A stretch of 64,000 nt of DNA from JAJRXR01 sp041987545 (lineage in GTDB: Bacteria; Planctomycetota; Phycisphaerae; Phycisphaerales; UBA1924): positions 62,001-126,000 of the forward strand of contig JBHIWH010000008.1 of assembly GCA_041987545.1 (NCBI GenBank). The letters are read 5' to 3'. Under the pieces are notes generated by a model, which searched no databases, was not told the origin of the DNA, and saw only the letters and a program-made list of their open reading frames with translations. Below are positions 1 through 8,174 of this stretch, one piece after another. Position 1 is the stretch's first letter. Each line of letters begins with the position of its first letter. The position numbers and the translations under genes were made by a program.

Positions 1-1293
1 CGCCGCCGCCGGCCCGAACGAGTTGTAGTCCTCGATCTGTGCGCTGGTCGAGATGTTGTACACGCTGGAGGGCGAGGCGAGCGTGACGATCTCGTTGCAC
101 AACGCCGCCGCGGTGTACTGCGCGATCATGAGCCCCGAGTGCAGCCCCGGGCTCGGGCTCAGATAGGGGGGCAGGTGCGCCTCCTCGTCAAACGACGAGA
201 CCATGTGGTACACCCGCCGCTCCGAGATCCCGGCCACGTGCGCCAGGCCGACCGCCAGCGTGTCCAGCGGGATCGCGACCGGCATGCCGTGGAAGTTGCC
301 CGCCGACACGATCTGCTCGCCCTCGCCGCCCTCGAACACGAGCGGGTTGTCCGTGACGGCGCCAAGCTCGGCGACCAGCGCCCGCTCCACCGGCCGCAGC
401 GAGTCCGACACGCTCCCCAGCACGATCGGCGAGCACCGGATCGAGTAGGGGTCCTGAACCCGCGGGTCGTTCTCGGCGTGGCTGGGCAGGATCGTGCTCC
501 CGGCCAGCAACCCCCGCAGCCGCTCGGCGATCAACGCCGGCCCCGGCTGGTTCCGAGCCTCGTACACACGCGGGTCCAGGAACTCGTCAGTCCCGCGACA
601 GGCGTCGATCGACATCGCCGTCGCGATGACCGCCGCGTCGAAGACGCGGCCCATGTCGTGCCAGAGCAGCGCCAGCCGGGCGCACATCAGGTGCGTCCCG
701 TTGATCAGCGCCAGGCCTTCCTTCGCCTCGAGCGTGATCGGCGCCAGCCCGGCCTTCGACAGTGCTTCTCCACCGGCGAGTCGGTGGCCTCCGAGGTCCG
801 CCTCGCCCTCGCCGATGAGCACCAGCGCCACGTGCGCCAGGGGCGCCAGGTCTCCCGACGCCCCGACCGAGCCCAGCGAGGGGACGACGGGCGTCACGCC
901 CGCGTTGAGCATGCCGACGATCAGCTCGATCAGTTCGGGTCGCACGCCGGAGCGCCCGCGCGCCAGCGACGCGGCCAGGATCAGCATCATGCCCCGGACG
1001 ATGTCGGCGCCCAGAGGCTCGCCAACCCCAGCCGCGTGCGAGCGGACGAGGTTCCGCTGCAGGTCGCGGACGCCCGCGGCGTCGATCCGCTTGCGCGAGA
1101 GCGACCCGAACCCCGTGTTGATCCCGTAGTGCGCCTCGCCGTCGGTCAGCGCGGCCTCGACGGCACGGCGCGAGGCCTCCACGCCCGCCCTCGCCGCCGC
1201 CGCGAACGCAACGCGCTCGCCGTCCCGGGCCACACGGACCACGTCCCCGGGCGCCAATGCCGACCCATCGAGCTGGACGACCCCGCCCGTCAC
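1..1293 (-). CDS. hutH: Histidine ammonia-lyase, C-terminus cut off by window edge
   Basis: Deaminates L-histidine to urocanate, the first step of histidine degradation. About 431 residues are visible of a usual ~510; the C-terminus lies beyond base 1. Seen: the N-terminal HYGINTGFG motif, the inner-loop pair SH in LVRSHAAGVG (SH is the histidine-selective pair; HL or FL would suggest tyrosine or phenylalanine), the Ala-Ser-Gly triad in GSVGASGDLAPLAH that cyclises to the MIO cofactor, then EGLALINGT, VQDPYSIRCSP and GNFHGMPV. The last visible stretch, STSAQIEDYNSFG, differs from the usual SANQEDHVSMG of HutH, so another aromatic amino acid lyase remains possible. The GTG start at 1293 gives the typical N-terminus; GTG 1305 is an alternative. 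It lies about 80 bases downstream of proS on the same strand. Confidence 0.85.
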   Translation of the reverse strand, partial: MTGGVVQLDGSALAPGDVVRVARDGERVAFAAAARAGVEASRRAVEAALTDGEAHYGINTGFGSLSRKRIDAAGVRDLQRNLVRSHAAGVGEPLGADIVRGMMLILAASLARGRSGVRPELIELIVGMLNAGVTPVVPSLGSVGASGDLAPLAHVALVLIGEGEADLGGHRLAGGEALSKAGLAPITLEAKEGLALINGTHLMCARLALLWHDMGRVFDAAVIATAMSIDACRGTDEFLDPRVYEARNQPGPALIAERLRGLLAGSTILPSHAENDPRVQDPYSIRCSPIVLGSVSDSLRPVERALVAELGAVTDNPLVFEGGEGEQIVSAGNFHGMPVAIPLDTLAVGLAHVAGISERRVYHMVSSFDEEAHLPPYLSPSPGLHSGLMIAQYTAAALCNEIVTLASPSSVYNISTSAQIEDYNSFGPAAA

Positions 1294-1375
1294 GCGGCCC
1301 CCCACGCAATTGACCCCAGCACCAGATCCAAAGTCCGATAATACATGTTCTGTAAAACTCGCCCCTGGCTCGGGT

Positions 1376-3217
1376 CTAAGCAGAGACAGCCGCGACACAC
1401 CGCTCGGCCGCCTCCGCCATCGGCACGACCTCGCCCTTGCCCCCGTCCGTCCTGGCCTTGAACTCCACGCCGCCGGCCGCCAGGGCCTTGTCCCCGATCG
1501 TCAGGCGGACGGGGATGCCGATCAGGTCCGCGTCGTTGAACTTCACGCCGGCCCGCTCGTCGCGGTCGTCGATCAGGACGTCCAGGCCGCGGTCGGCCAG
1601 CTCGGCCGCCAGCGTCTCGGCCGCCTCGGCGTGCGCCGCCTCGCCCGGCTTCATGAGCGTGATGATGACGTGGTACGGCGCGACCGCCCCGGGCCAGACG
1701 ATGCCGTTGTCGTCGTGGCTCATCTCGACGCAGGCGGCCAGCGTTCGCGAGACGCCGATGCCGTAGCAGCCCATGATCACGCTCTGCCGCTGCTGGCTCT
1801 CGTCCATGATGGCGAAGCCCATCGCGTCGGAGTACTTGCTGCCGAGCTTGAAGATGTGCCCGACCTCTATGCCGCGCCTGGCCTCGAGCCGAGCGCCCGC
1901 GGCCCGGGGCGAGGGGTCGCCCGCCTCGGCGTTGCGGATGCTCGCGACGCGGACGCTCGCCCCGGACTCCGGGTTCACGCCCATGTCCCGCACCCAGTTG
2001 AAGTGCTTGACGTGGTGGTCCTTCTTGTCGGCGCCCGTGACCCAGAACATGGGCTTGCCCTTCTCGGCGTCGATCCCGACCGCCGCGTCCGGGTCCACCA
2101 GCATCAGCACGCCGTCGATCGTCGCCGCCCTGGGCGAGACGTACCCGATCGCGAAGCCCGCCTTCTTGGCCTCCTCGGCGTCGGCCAGCTGCACCGCCGA
2201 CCCCGCCTCGTCGCGGACCTTGCCCTCGTTGACCTCCTGGTCACCCCGGACGACCGCGAGCACCCAGCGGTGCGGCGCGCCCTCGTCCGTGGTCTGGAAG
2301 ACGACCGTCTTGAGCATGTGCCGCGGCTTGACCTTGAGCAGCTTGCACACGTCCTCGATGCCCGGGCAGTCCGGCGTGTGGACCTCCTCCAGATCGCCCG
2401 AGGCGTCGCCCGCGAACCAGCCCTCCGCGGGCGCCGCCCGTTCGCCGATCTCGCACTTCTCCACGTTGGCCGCGTACCCCGTCTCGGGGCAGACCATGAT
2501 CGTGTCCTCGCCCGTCTCGCAGTTGACCATGAACTCGTGGCTGGCCGACCCGCCGATCGGGCCCGCCTCGGCCTCGACGACCGAGAAGTCCAGGCCGCAC
2601 CGGGTGAAAATCCTGACGTACGCGTCGTACATCGCGTCGTACCCCTCGCCGAGCCCGCCGGGGCCGTCGACCGAGAGGTGGAACGAGTACGCGTCCTTCA
2701 TCAGGAACTCGCGACCGCGCAGCAGACCTGCCCGCGGGCGGAACTCGTCGCGGTACTTGGTCTGGATCTGGTACAAGTTCAGGGGCAGCTGCTTGTAGCT
2801 CGTGATCGCCGCGCGGGCCATCTCGGTGATGACCTCCTCGTGCGTGGGCCCGAGGTACGAGTCCCGCCCGTGCCGATCGTTGAAGCGGAACAGCAGGTCG
2901 CCGTAGTCCTCGGCCCTCCCGGTCTCCTTGAGCAGCTCCGTCGGGCACAGCGCCGGCAGCAGCAGCTCAGACCCACCCGCCCGGTTCATCTCCTCGCGGA
3001 CGATCTCGGAGATCTTCCGCAGGACCCGCAGGCCAAGGGGCAGGTAGTCGTACACCCCCGCCGTCACGCGACGGATGCACCCGGCCCGGACGAGAAGCCG
3101 GTGGCTGGGAAGCTCGGCGTCCGCGGGCGCCTCTCGGGCCGTGGGGATGAGCGTCCGGGTCCAGCGGTGGACGTCGCCCCGCCTGGTCTGTGTCGGTGAG
3201 CTGGTCGCCTGCGTCAT
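1376..3217 (-). CDS. proS: Prolyl-tRNA synthetase
   Basis: Charges tRNA-Pro with proline in the cytoplasm. At 613 residues it has the length of the bacterial (E. coli-type) enzyme with an editing insertion. The class II core is clear: GPTHEEVITEMAR near residue 110, GREFLMKDAYSFH near 160, and the motif 3 segment GCYGIGVSRT near 475. Between motifs 2 and 3 lies the YbaK-like editing domain (for example CKLLKVKPRHMLKTVVFQ near 290), which clears mischarged Ala-tRNA-Pro. The C-terminus is the anticodon-binding domain (GVKFNDADLIGIPVRLTIG). The gene follows the QueC-like gene by 42 bases and precedes hutH, all on the minus strand. Confidence 0.97.
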   Translation of the reverse strand: MTQATSSPTQTRRGDVHRWTRTLIPTAREAPADAELPSHRLLVRAGCIRRVTAGVYDYLPLGLRVLRKISEIVREEMNRAGGSELLLPALCPTELLKETGRAEDYGDLLFRFNDRHGRDSYLGPTHEEVITEMARAAITSYKQLPLNLYQIQTKYRDEFRPRAGLLRGREFLMKDAYSFHLSVDGPGGLGEGYDAMYDAYVRIFTRCGLDFSVVEAEAGPIGGSASHEFMVNCETGEDTIMVCPETGYAANVEKCEIGERAAPAEGWFAGDASGDLEEVHTPDCPGIEDVCKLLKVKPRHMLKTVVFQTTDEGAPHRWVLAVVRGDQEVNEGKVRDEAGSAVQLADAEEAKKAGFAIGYVSPRAATIDGVLMLVDPDAAVGIDAEKGKPMFWVTGADKKDHHVKHFNWVRDMGVNPESGASVRVASIRNAEAGDPSPRAAGARLEARRGIEVGHIFKLGSKYSDAMGFAIMDESQQRQSVIMGCYGIGVSRTLAACVEMSHDDNGIVWPGAVAPYHVIITLMKPGEAAHAEAAETLAAELADRGLDVLIDDRDERAGVKFNDADLIGIPVRLTIGDKALAAGGVEFKARTDGGKGEVVPMAEAAERCVAAVSA

Positions 3218-3259
3218 GGGGCGGAGTCTAGGGATGGGGCGCTCGGGGCGACCCCCCCG

Positions 3260-3937
3260 CTACGCGTGCGCCGCCGGCGAACGGTCGGCCGTGCGGGCGT
3301 GCTCCTCAAGGCCCAGCAGGGGGGCCCAGCGTTCCCGCTCCCGGGCCGAGCCCGCCGCCTGCCCCAGCGCGCCCGACCACCAGCAGGCGTCCACGGGCAG
3401 CTCCAAGTCCAGCGCCAGGTCGGCGACCTGCTCGTCGTCCAGGTCCACGAACGGCGTCTCGATCACGACCTCGGGCACGCCGATGTCCGCCTCGTCGATC
3501 GAGACCAGCCGCGAGACGAGCACCGCCCGGTCCATCGCCCGGGTCATGAGGTCCAGGTCGGCGTCCCGACCGCCGGAGTTCCGGAGCTGGATCGGCCAGA
3601 TGACGCGTCGGCAGCCGCGGGCGCTGGCGAGGTAGCACGCCCGGACGAGCGTCATCGTCTCGACCTCGCCCCGGAGACCGAGGATCGCGGCGGCGACCCC
3701 GCCGAACTCGATCGGGGGCACGAACTCCAGCGAGAAGATCTGGGCGTGCTGCGACGCGGCCTGTGCGCACGCGGGCTCGAGATCCCCGGCCGTCCCGCAG
3801 GCCCACACGAGGCTCCGCTCGGACGAGCCGTCGGAGCCGCGGGCGCGCTGCGCGTCCTCGTCGGCGACGACGGCGGCGGCGAGCAGGCTGGTCAGCCCCC
3901 CGTCGCTCAAGATCAGTGTCCGGCCCTGGACGCCCAT
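3260..3937 (-). CDS. QueC/ExsB-like protein with degenerate PP-loop and zinc site
   Basis: 225 residues resembling 7-cyano-7-deazaguanine synthase (QueC) in overall order, but probably not active as such. The N-terminal LILSDGGLTSLLAA aligns with the ATP-binding SGGLDS loop of QueC with an inserted Asp and Asp-to-Thr change. The middle part has a QueC-like VPPIEFGGVAAAI and TMTLVRACYLASARG. The C-terminus, where QueC has a four-cysteine zinc site, keeps only one Cys (DACWWSGALG). The family link is inferred from pattern only. The gene is divergent from the sirtuin gene (89 bases between starts) and is followed by proS after 42 bases. A structural or regulatory role is possible; function unknown. 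Confidence 0.6.
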   Translation of the reverse strand: MGVQGRTLILSDGGLTSLLAAAVVADEDAQRARGSDGSSERSLVWACGTAGDLEPACAQAASQHAQIFSLEFVPPIEFGGVAAAILGLRGEVETMTLVRACYLASARGCRRVIWPIQLRNSGGRDADLDLMTRAMDRAVLVSRLVSIDEADIGVPEVVIETPFVDLDDEQVADLALDLELPVDACWWSGALGQAAGSARERERWAPLLGLEEHARTADRSPAAHA

Positions 3938-4026
3938 ATGCGGGCGGAGTGTACCAACGCCACACCCCCCCTGCCGCCCTGCACAGGCCCGTCGGCGCCC
4001 TCCGGCGGCCGGGCTATCCTCGCCCG

Positions 4027-4821
4027 ATGCCCGGTCCCGACGACCCGTCCCACGCCGGCCAGGCCAACCCCGACCTGGCCGAGCCCGCCGCCGCTCTTTC
4101 TGAGGCCCGGGGCGTCGTCGTCCTCACCGGGGCCGGTGTCAGCGCCGAGTCCGGCATCCCCACGTTCCGCGACACCATGGAGGGCCTCTGGGCCTCCTTC
4201 GACCCGCAGGAGCTGGCGACCCGCGAGGCCTTCGCCCGCGACCCGGAGACCGTCACCCGCTGGTACGACCACCGCCGCCTCGGCTGCGCCGCCTGCGAGC
4301 CCAACCCCGGGCACCTGGCGCTGGCGGCGATCGAGCGCGAGGTCCTCGCCCGGGGCGGGTCGTTCACCCTCCTGACCCAGAACGTGGACGGGCTGCACCG
4401 CCGGGCGGGCAACGCCGACCCGGTCGAACTGCACGGCTCGATCATGACCTGGCGCTGCTCGAGGACCGACCAGCCCGTGAGCCCCCCCGCTCCCCCGGCG
4501 CCCTGGCCCGAGTTCCCGCCGATGTCCCCCGCGGGCGCGCCCGTCCGCCCGGACGTCGTCTGGTTCGGCGAGGCGTTGCCCGAGGCGGCGCTGGAGCGGG
4601 CGTTCGGGGCGATGGCGACGTGCGACCTGCTGATGTCGGTCGGGACGAGCGCGGTGGTCTACCCGGCCGCCGGGTTCATCGAGGTCGCCGCCAACAACGG
4701 CGCGCGCACGATCGAGGTCAACCCCCAGGCCACGCCCATGTCAGCGATCGTTACCTGGTCGCTCCGCGGGCCGTCGGCCACGATCCTGCCGCGGTTGGTC
4801 GCGCACGCGTTCGGCGGCTAG
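4027..4821 (+). CDS. Sir2-family NAD-dependent protein deacylase (class III, SIRT5-like)
   Basis: Removes acyl groups from protein lysines using NAD. 264 residues from the ATG at 4027. The Rossmann motifs are intact: VVLTGAGVSAESGIPTFRD, LTQNVDGLHRRAG, the catalytic His in ELHGSI, RPDVVWFGE and SVGTSAVVYPAAG. WYDHRR near residue 80 contains the Tyr-x-x-Arg pair that in SIRT5/CobB-type enzymes binds succinyl or malonyl groups, so desuccinylase activity is predicted. The zinc module is nearly gone: after the catalytic His only one Cys remains (WRCSRTD), followed by a Pro-rich linker instead of the two CxxC pairs. Its stop shares the bases CTAG with the stop of the convergent thpR gene. Confidence 0.9.
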   Translation: MPGPDDPSHAGQANPDLAEPAAALSEARGVVVLTGAGVSAESGIPTFRDTMEGLWASFDPQELATREAFARDPETVTRWYDHRRLGCAACEPNPGHLALAAIEREVLARGGSFTLLTQNVDGLHRRAGNADPVELHGSIMTWRCSRTDQPVSPPAPPAPWPEFPPMSPAGAPVRPDVVWFGEALPEAALERAFGAMATCDLLMSVGTSAVVYPAAGFIEVAANNGARTIEVNPQATPMSAIVTWSLRGPSATILPRLVAHAFGG

Positions 4822-5369
4822 CCGATTGGGAATGCGGCGACCTCCCGGTGCTCGGCGCCACCGGGCCGCAGCACGCTCCGCATCAGGCGCACGCGGTCAA
4901 CACGGAACGGCTCGAGCGGAGCTGGCGCCCCCAAACGCTCCGGGCGGGCCGACCTCGCGAATCGGCAGAGTGTGAAGTGCGGCAGGAACCGGTCCGCGGG
5001 CTCCGTGCGCGCGTTCGTCGCCAATCGCTGGGCCAGTCGCCGCTTCAGTTCCAGCAGCGTCGGCGGGGCGTCGGTCTCGAGCGCAACGAGCCGGGGCGGT
5101 CCCCGCCGAGGCAGCGTGATCAGCCGCTCCGGCGTCAGGTCGAACGCCTCAAGCCCCGAGGCCGACCGCTCGACGGACTCGGCGACACGGTCCAGCTCTC
5201 CCACCGGCGTGTCGCCTATGAACTGGACCGTCATGTGCACCTGCTCGGCCGCGGTCCGCCGATGCTCGGCCAGATCCCGGCCACCGAGGAGTTGCAGCAT
5301 CGCCCGGGCGGCGTCCTCGGGCGGGTAGACGCCCACGAACAGCCGCAGCCTGGGCCTGGACTTGCTCAC
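4818..5369 (-). CDS. thpR: RNA 2',3'-cyclic phosphodiesterase (2H family, 2'-5' RNA ligase)
   Basis: 183-residue member of the 2H phosphoesterase superfamily, which opens 2',3'-cyclic phosphates on RNA ends. Both catalytic H-x-T-x tetrads are present: HMTVQFIGD near residue 45 and HFTLCRF near residue 132. Length and spacing match bacterial ThpR. The start is 13 bases after the stop of the upstream SDR gene, so it is probably the last gene of that transcript. Its TAG overlaps the sirtuin TAG within one CTAG. Confidence 0.92.
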   Translation of the reverse strand: MSKSRPRLRLFVGVYPPEDAARAMLQLLGGRDLAEHRRTAAEQVHMTVQFIGDTPVGELDRVAESVERSASGLEAFDLTPERLITLPRRGPPRLVALETDAPPTLLELKRRLAQRLATNARTEPADRFLPHFTLCRFARSARPERLGAPAPLEPFRVDRVRLMRSVLRPGGAEHREVAAFPIG

Positions 5370-5382
5370 GCGATGCGCCCGG

Positions 5383-6306
5383 TCAGAGCTCGCCCGCCTC
5401 GCGCATCGCGTCGGCGAGTTGTTGCAGGTGGGCCCGGATGCCCTCGTGCCCGCGCTCGAGGAACTCGCCCCTCACGCCCAGGCCCTTGGCCTCGTCCTTG
5501 AGGAAGACGTTCTTGGGAGAGGGCGGGCTGGTCTCGCAGACCTTCGCGTCCACGCCCAGCACCTCGCCCGCGATCCGGGCCCAGTCCGCCCAGCGGGCGT
5601 AGCAATCGACGAGGTTGAACGGGCGCCCCGCGGCCGCGTCGTTGCCGACGCACGCGACGATCGCCGCGGCCGTGTCCTCCACGTGCACGAACTTGCCCCC
5701 CTGCTCCTGCTCCCACGGCTCGCCGGCTGCCAACGCCTTCATGAGCTTGAACCCGTGCGAGCGGGACAGATTCGGGTCGATGCCGTAGACGCCGCACGGG
5801 CGGACGGCGCTCGTGTGCTGGCCCGTCGTGTAGTGGGCCGACCACAGGTGCGCCTCGACCGCGGCCTTGTACGCCCCGTAGATCATCGAGGGCCGCAGCG
5901 GGTGCTCCTCGTCGATCAGGCCCCGCCCCTCGGCGTCGTGGGCCCTGGACCGCATGTCGTGGTGGACGGCGATGGTCGAGACGAAGACGAACTGCCTGGG
6001 CGCCGCGGCGTGCAGGAGCTTGATCGACCCGTCTAGGTTCGACCTCAGGTGCGCATCCAGATCCAGCGGCTTGAGGGGCTTCCAGTCCACCGAGTTGTGG
6101 ATGACGGCGTCGGCGCCGTCGAGCAGGTCGGGCCAGACTGACTCGTCGGCCTGCCCCCCCACCACGAACCTGTCCACGTACGGCTGGATGTGATCGCGTC
6201 GGCTCGTCTCGCGGACGAGGGCGGTGACCTGGTGGCCCCGCTCGTGCAGCTGGCGTGCGACGACAGAGCCGATGAAGCCGGAGGCGCCGGTGAGTGCGAT
6301 GCGCAT
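5383..6306 (-). CDS. NAD-dependent epimerase/dehydratase (extended SDR)
   Basis: 307-residue nucleotide-sugar-type short-chain dehydrogenase. The N-terminal MRIALTGASGFIGSVVARQL contains the GxxGxxG dinucleotide-binding loop; MIYGAYKAAVEAHLW near residue 140-155 supplies the YxxxK catalytic pair; FVHVEDTAAAIVA is typical of the family. The substrate cannot be read from sequence. It follows the UDP-glucuronate decarboxylase gene by 18 bases and precedes thpR, so a role in cell-surface sugar metabolism is a reasonable inference. Confidence 0.9.
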   Translation of the reverse strand: MRIALTGASGFIGSVVARQLHERGHQVTALVRETSRRDHIQPYVDRFVVGGQADESVWPDLLDGADAVIHNSVDWKPLKPLDLDAHLRSNLDGSIKLLHAAAPRQFVFVSTIAVHHDMRSRAHDAEGRGLIDEEHPLRPSMIYGAYKAAVEAHLWSAHYTTGQHTSAVRPCGVYGIDPNLSRSHGFKLMKALAAGEPWEQEQGGKFVHVEDTAAAIVACVGNDAAAGRPFNLVDCYARWADWARIAGEVLGVDAKVCETSPPSPKNVFLKDEAKGLGVRGEFLERGHEGIRAHLQQLADAMREAGEL

Positions 6307-6324
6307 ACGCGCAGCGTAGCGCGG

Positions 6325-7299
6325 CTAGTAGTTCGGCGTCGGCGCCCGGAAGTCGCTCATGTTGATCGAGCGGAAGTACTCGATCGTCTTCTTGAGCCCT
6401 TCCTTGAGTTGGATCTGGGGCTCCCAGCCGCCGAGCTTCTCGCGTGCCAGCGTGATGTCGGGCTGGCGCTGGGTCGGGTCGTCGGCGGGAAGGGGCTTGT
6501 GGATGAACTCGGTCGGGGCGCCGCACAGCTCGGCGACCATCTCCGCCAGCTGCTTGATCGTGAACTCGTTGGGGTTGCCGAGGTTCACCGGGCCCACGAA
6601 CTCGTCCGAGCCGTTCATCATCCGGATGATGCCCTCGACCAGGTCGTCCACGTAGCAGAACGAGCGGGTCTGGGAGCCGTCGCCGAACAGCGAGATCTGC
6701 TCGCCGTCGATCGCCTGGCGGATGAAGTTGGACACGACCCGCCCGTCGAAGGGGTGCATCCGCGGGCCGTAGGTGTTGAAGATGCGGACGACGCGGATGT
6801 TCACGCCGTTGGAGCGGTGGTAGTCGAAGAACAGCGTCTCGGCGGCCCGCTTGCCCTCGTCGTAGCAGGCCCTGGGCCCGATCGGGTTGACGCTGCCGCG
6901 GTAGCTCTCGGGCTGGGGGTGGACGTTGGGGTCGCCGTAAATCTCGCTGGTGGAGGCCTGGAGCACCTTGGCCCGGCAGCGCTTGGCCATGCCCAGCACG
7001 TTGATCGCGCCCAGGACGGAGGTCTTCATGGTCTTGATCGGGTTGTACTGGTAGTGGCCCGGGGCGGCGGGGCAGGCCATGTTATAAACCTCGTCCACCT
7101 CCAGCCAGATCGGGTGCGTCACGTCGTGGCGGATCAGCTCGAAGTTGCTGCGGTCGAGCAGGTGCTCGACGTTCGACTTCTGGCTGGTGAAGAAGTTGTC
7201 CAGGCAGATGACGTCGTGCCCCTGCTCGACGAGGCGGTCGCAGAGGTGGGAGCCGACGAAGCCGGCGCCGCCGGTCACGAGGATTCGCTTGATGCTCAC
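6325..7299 (-). CDS. UDP-glucuronate decarboxylase-like SDR (UDP-xylose synthase)
   Basis: 324 residues converting, by family, UDP-glucuronate to UDP-xylose for surface polysaccharide. VTGGAGFVGSHLCDRL binds NAD; DNFFTSQKSNVEHLL, ACPAAPGHYQYNPIKTMKTS, ASTSEIYGDPNVHPQPE and GPRACYDEGKRAAETL (YxxxK) are close to the UXS consensus, as is the tail PLPADDPTQRQPDI. The GTG start at 7299 is chosen because it opens directly into SIKRILVTGG and has GGAG about 10 bases upstream. The frame stays open upstream within the aldo/keto reductase gene, but that part is not protein-like. It lies 14 bases after the reductase stop. Confidence 0.94.
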   Translation of the reverse strand: MSIKRILVTGGAGFVGSHLCDRLVEQGHDVICLDNFFTSQKSNVEHLLDRSNFELIRHDVTHPIWLEVDEVYNMACPAAPGHYQYNPIKTMKTSVLGAINVLGMAKRCRAKVLQASTSEIYGDPNVHPQPESYRGSVNPIGPRACYDEGKRAAETLFFDYHRSNGVNIRVVRIFNTYGPRMHPFDGRVVSNFIRQAIDGEQISLFGDGSQTRSFCYVDDLVEGIIRMMNGSDEFVGPVNLGNPNEFTIKQLAEMVAELCGAPTEFIHKPLPADDPTQRQPDITLAREKLGGWEPQIQLKEGLKKTIEYFRSINMSDFRAPTPNY

Positions 7300-7313
7300 G
7301 GCGTGTCGCTCCG

Positions 7314-8174
7314 TCAGTCTCTGGCGCTGGGCGCGCCGTTGGGTGCTTGGGTGACGATATCCGGTGTGCCTGCCGCGCCCTCGGCGGCGTGGACGGCGTG
7401 GCTCAGGTGCTCGGGGCTCGACGTCCCGATCACGACGCTGGAGACGCCCCGATGCCCCAGCGCGAACCGGACGGCCGAGCCGGCCGGGTCCTCGCCCGGG
7501 CCCAGGCGGTCCACGTGCCCGCTGGCCAGTGCCTTCTTGATCAGCACGCCGACGCCACGCTCGCGGGCGGCCTCGACCGCCGGGGCGCACGAGGTGTCCG
7601 CGGGGTTCAAAGTCAGCATGACGACGTCGCAGTGCTCGACGGCGAGCATGGCGCCCTCGAGGGTCTTGGGCGAGACGCCGATCAGGCGTGCCCGGCCCGA
7701 CTCTCGGATGCGCTGCAGAGCGTCCAGCACGCCCGACTCGACAAGGTCGTGCTCGATCTGGCCGTCGGAGTGGACGAGCAACGCGTCCACGTGGTCGGTG
7801 CGCAGGCGGCGGAGGCTCTGGTCGATGCTCCGCTCGATGGCGGCGGGCGAGAAGTCGAAGCTCGACTCGCCGTCCTCGAACGACTCGCCGGCCTTGGTAC
7901 AGATGACCCAGTCGTCGCGGGACCCCGGCAGGAGGGCGCCCAGGCGATCCTCGGCCAGGCCGTAGGCGGGGGCCGTGTCGATCAGGTTGACGCCCAGGTC
8001 CTGGGCCGCGCCCAGCAGCTCGCGCACGCGCTCGTCGGAGGGCAGTTCGCTGGGCGCGGGGTACTTGAGCCCCCGGGTCCGCCCGAGCTTGACGGTCCCC
8101 AGGCCGATCGGGCTGACCTGCGGGCCTCTGGTTCCGAGCGGGCGGCGTCTCACGTCTGCGGGCTCCATGTCCAC
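7314..8174 (-). CDS. Aldo/keto reductase
   Basis: 286-residue NAD(P)H-dependent reductase with the (beta/alpha)8 fold. The catalytic tetrad is visible: Asp and Tyr in LIDTAPAYGLAEDRLG, Lys in WVICTKAGE and His in ALLVHSDGQ. The cofactor-binding C-terminus VSSVVIGTSSPEHL is present. ATG 8174 or ATG 8168 could be used; either start overlaps the end of the upstream FAD oxidoreductase gene by 19-25 bases, indicating translational coupling. The physiological substrate is unknown. Confidence 0.92.
   Translation of the reverse strand: MDMEPADVRRRPLGTRGPQVSPIGLGTVKLGRTRGLKYPAPSELPSDERVRELLGAAQDLGVNLIDTAPAYGLAEDRLGALLPGSRDDWVICTKAGESFEDGESSFDFSPAAIERSIDQSLRRLRTDHVDALLVHSDGQIEHDLVESGVLDALQRIRESGRARLIGVSPKTLEGAMLAVEHCDVVMLTLNPADTSCAPAVEAARERGVGVLIKKALASGHVDRLGPGEDPAGSAVRFALGHRGVSSVVIGTSSPEHLSHAVHAAEGAAGTPDIVTQAPNGAPSARD

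Noticed and set aside
587..1309. 240-codon minus-strand frame in the ammonia-lyase region
   Set aside because: Out of frame with the lyase, whose motifs (MIO triad, GNFHGMP) lie in another frame that runs off the window.
1310..3199. 629-codon plus-strand open frame over proS
   Set aside because: Antisense shadow; the minus strand has every class II prolyl-tRNA synthetase motif.
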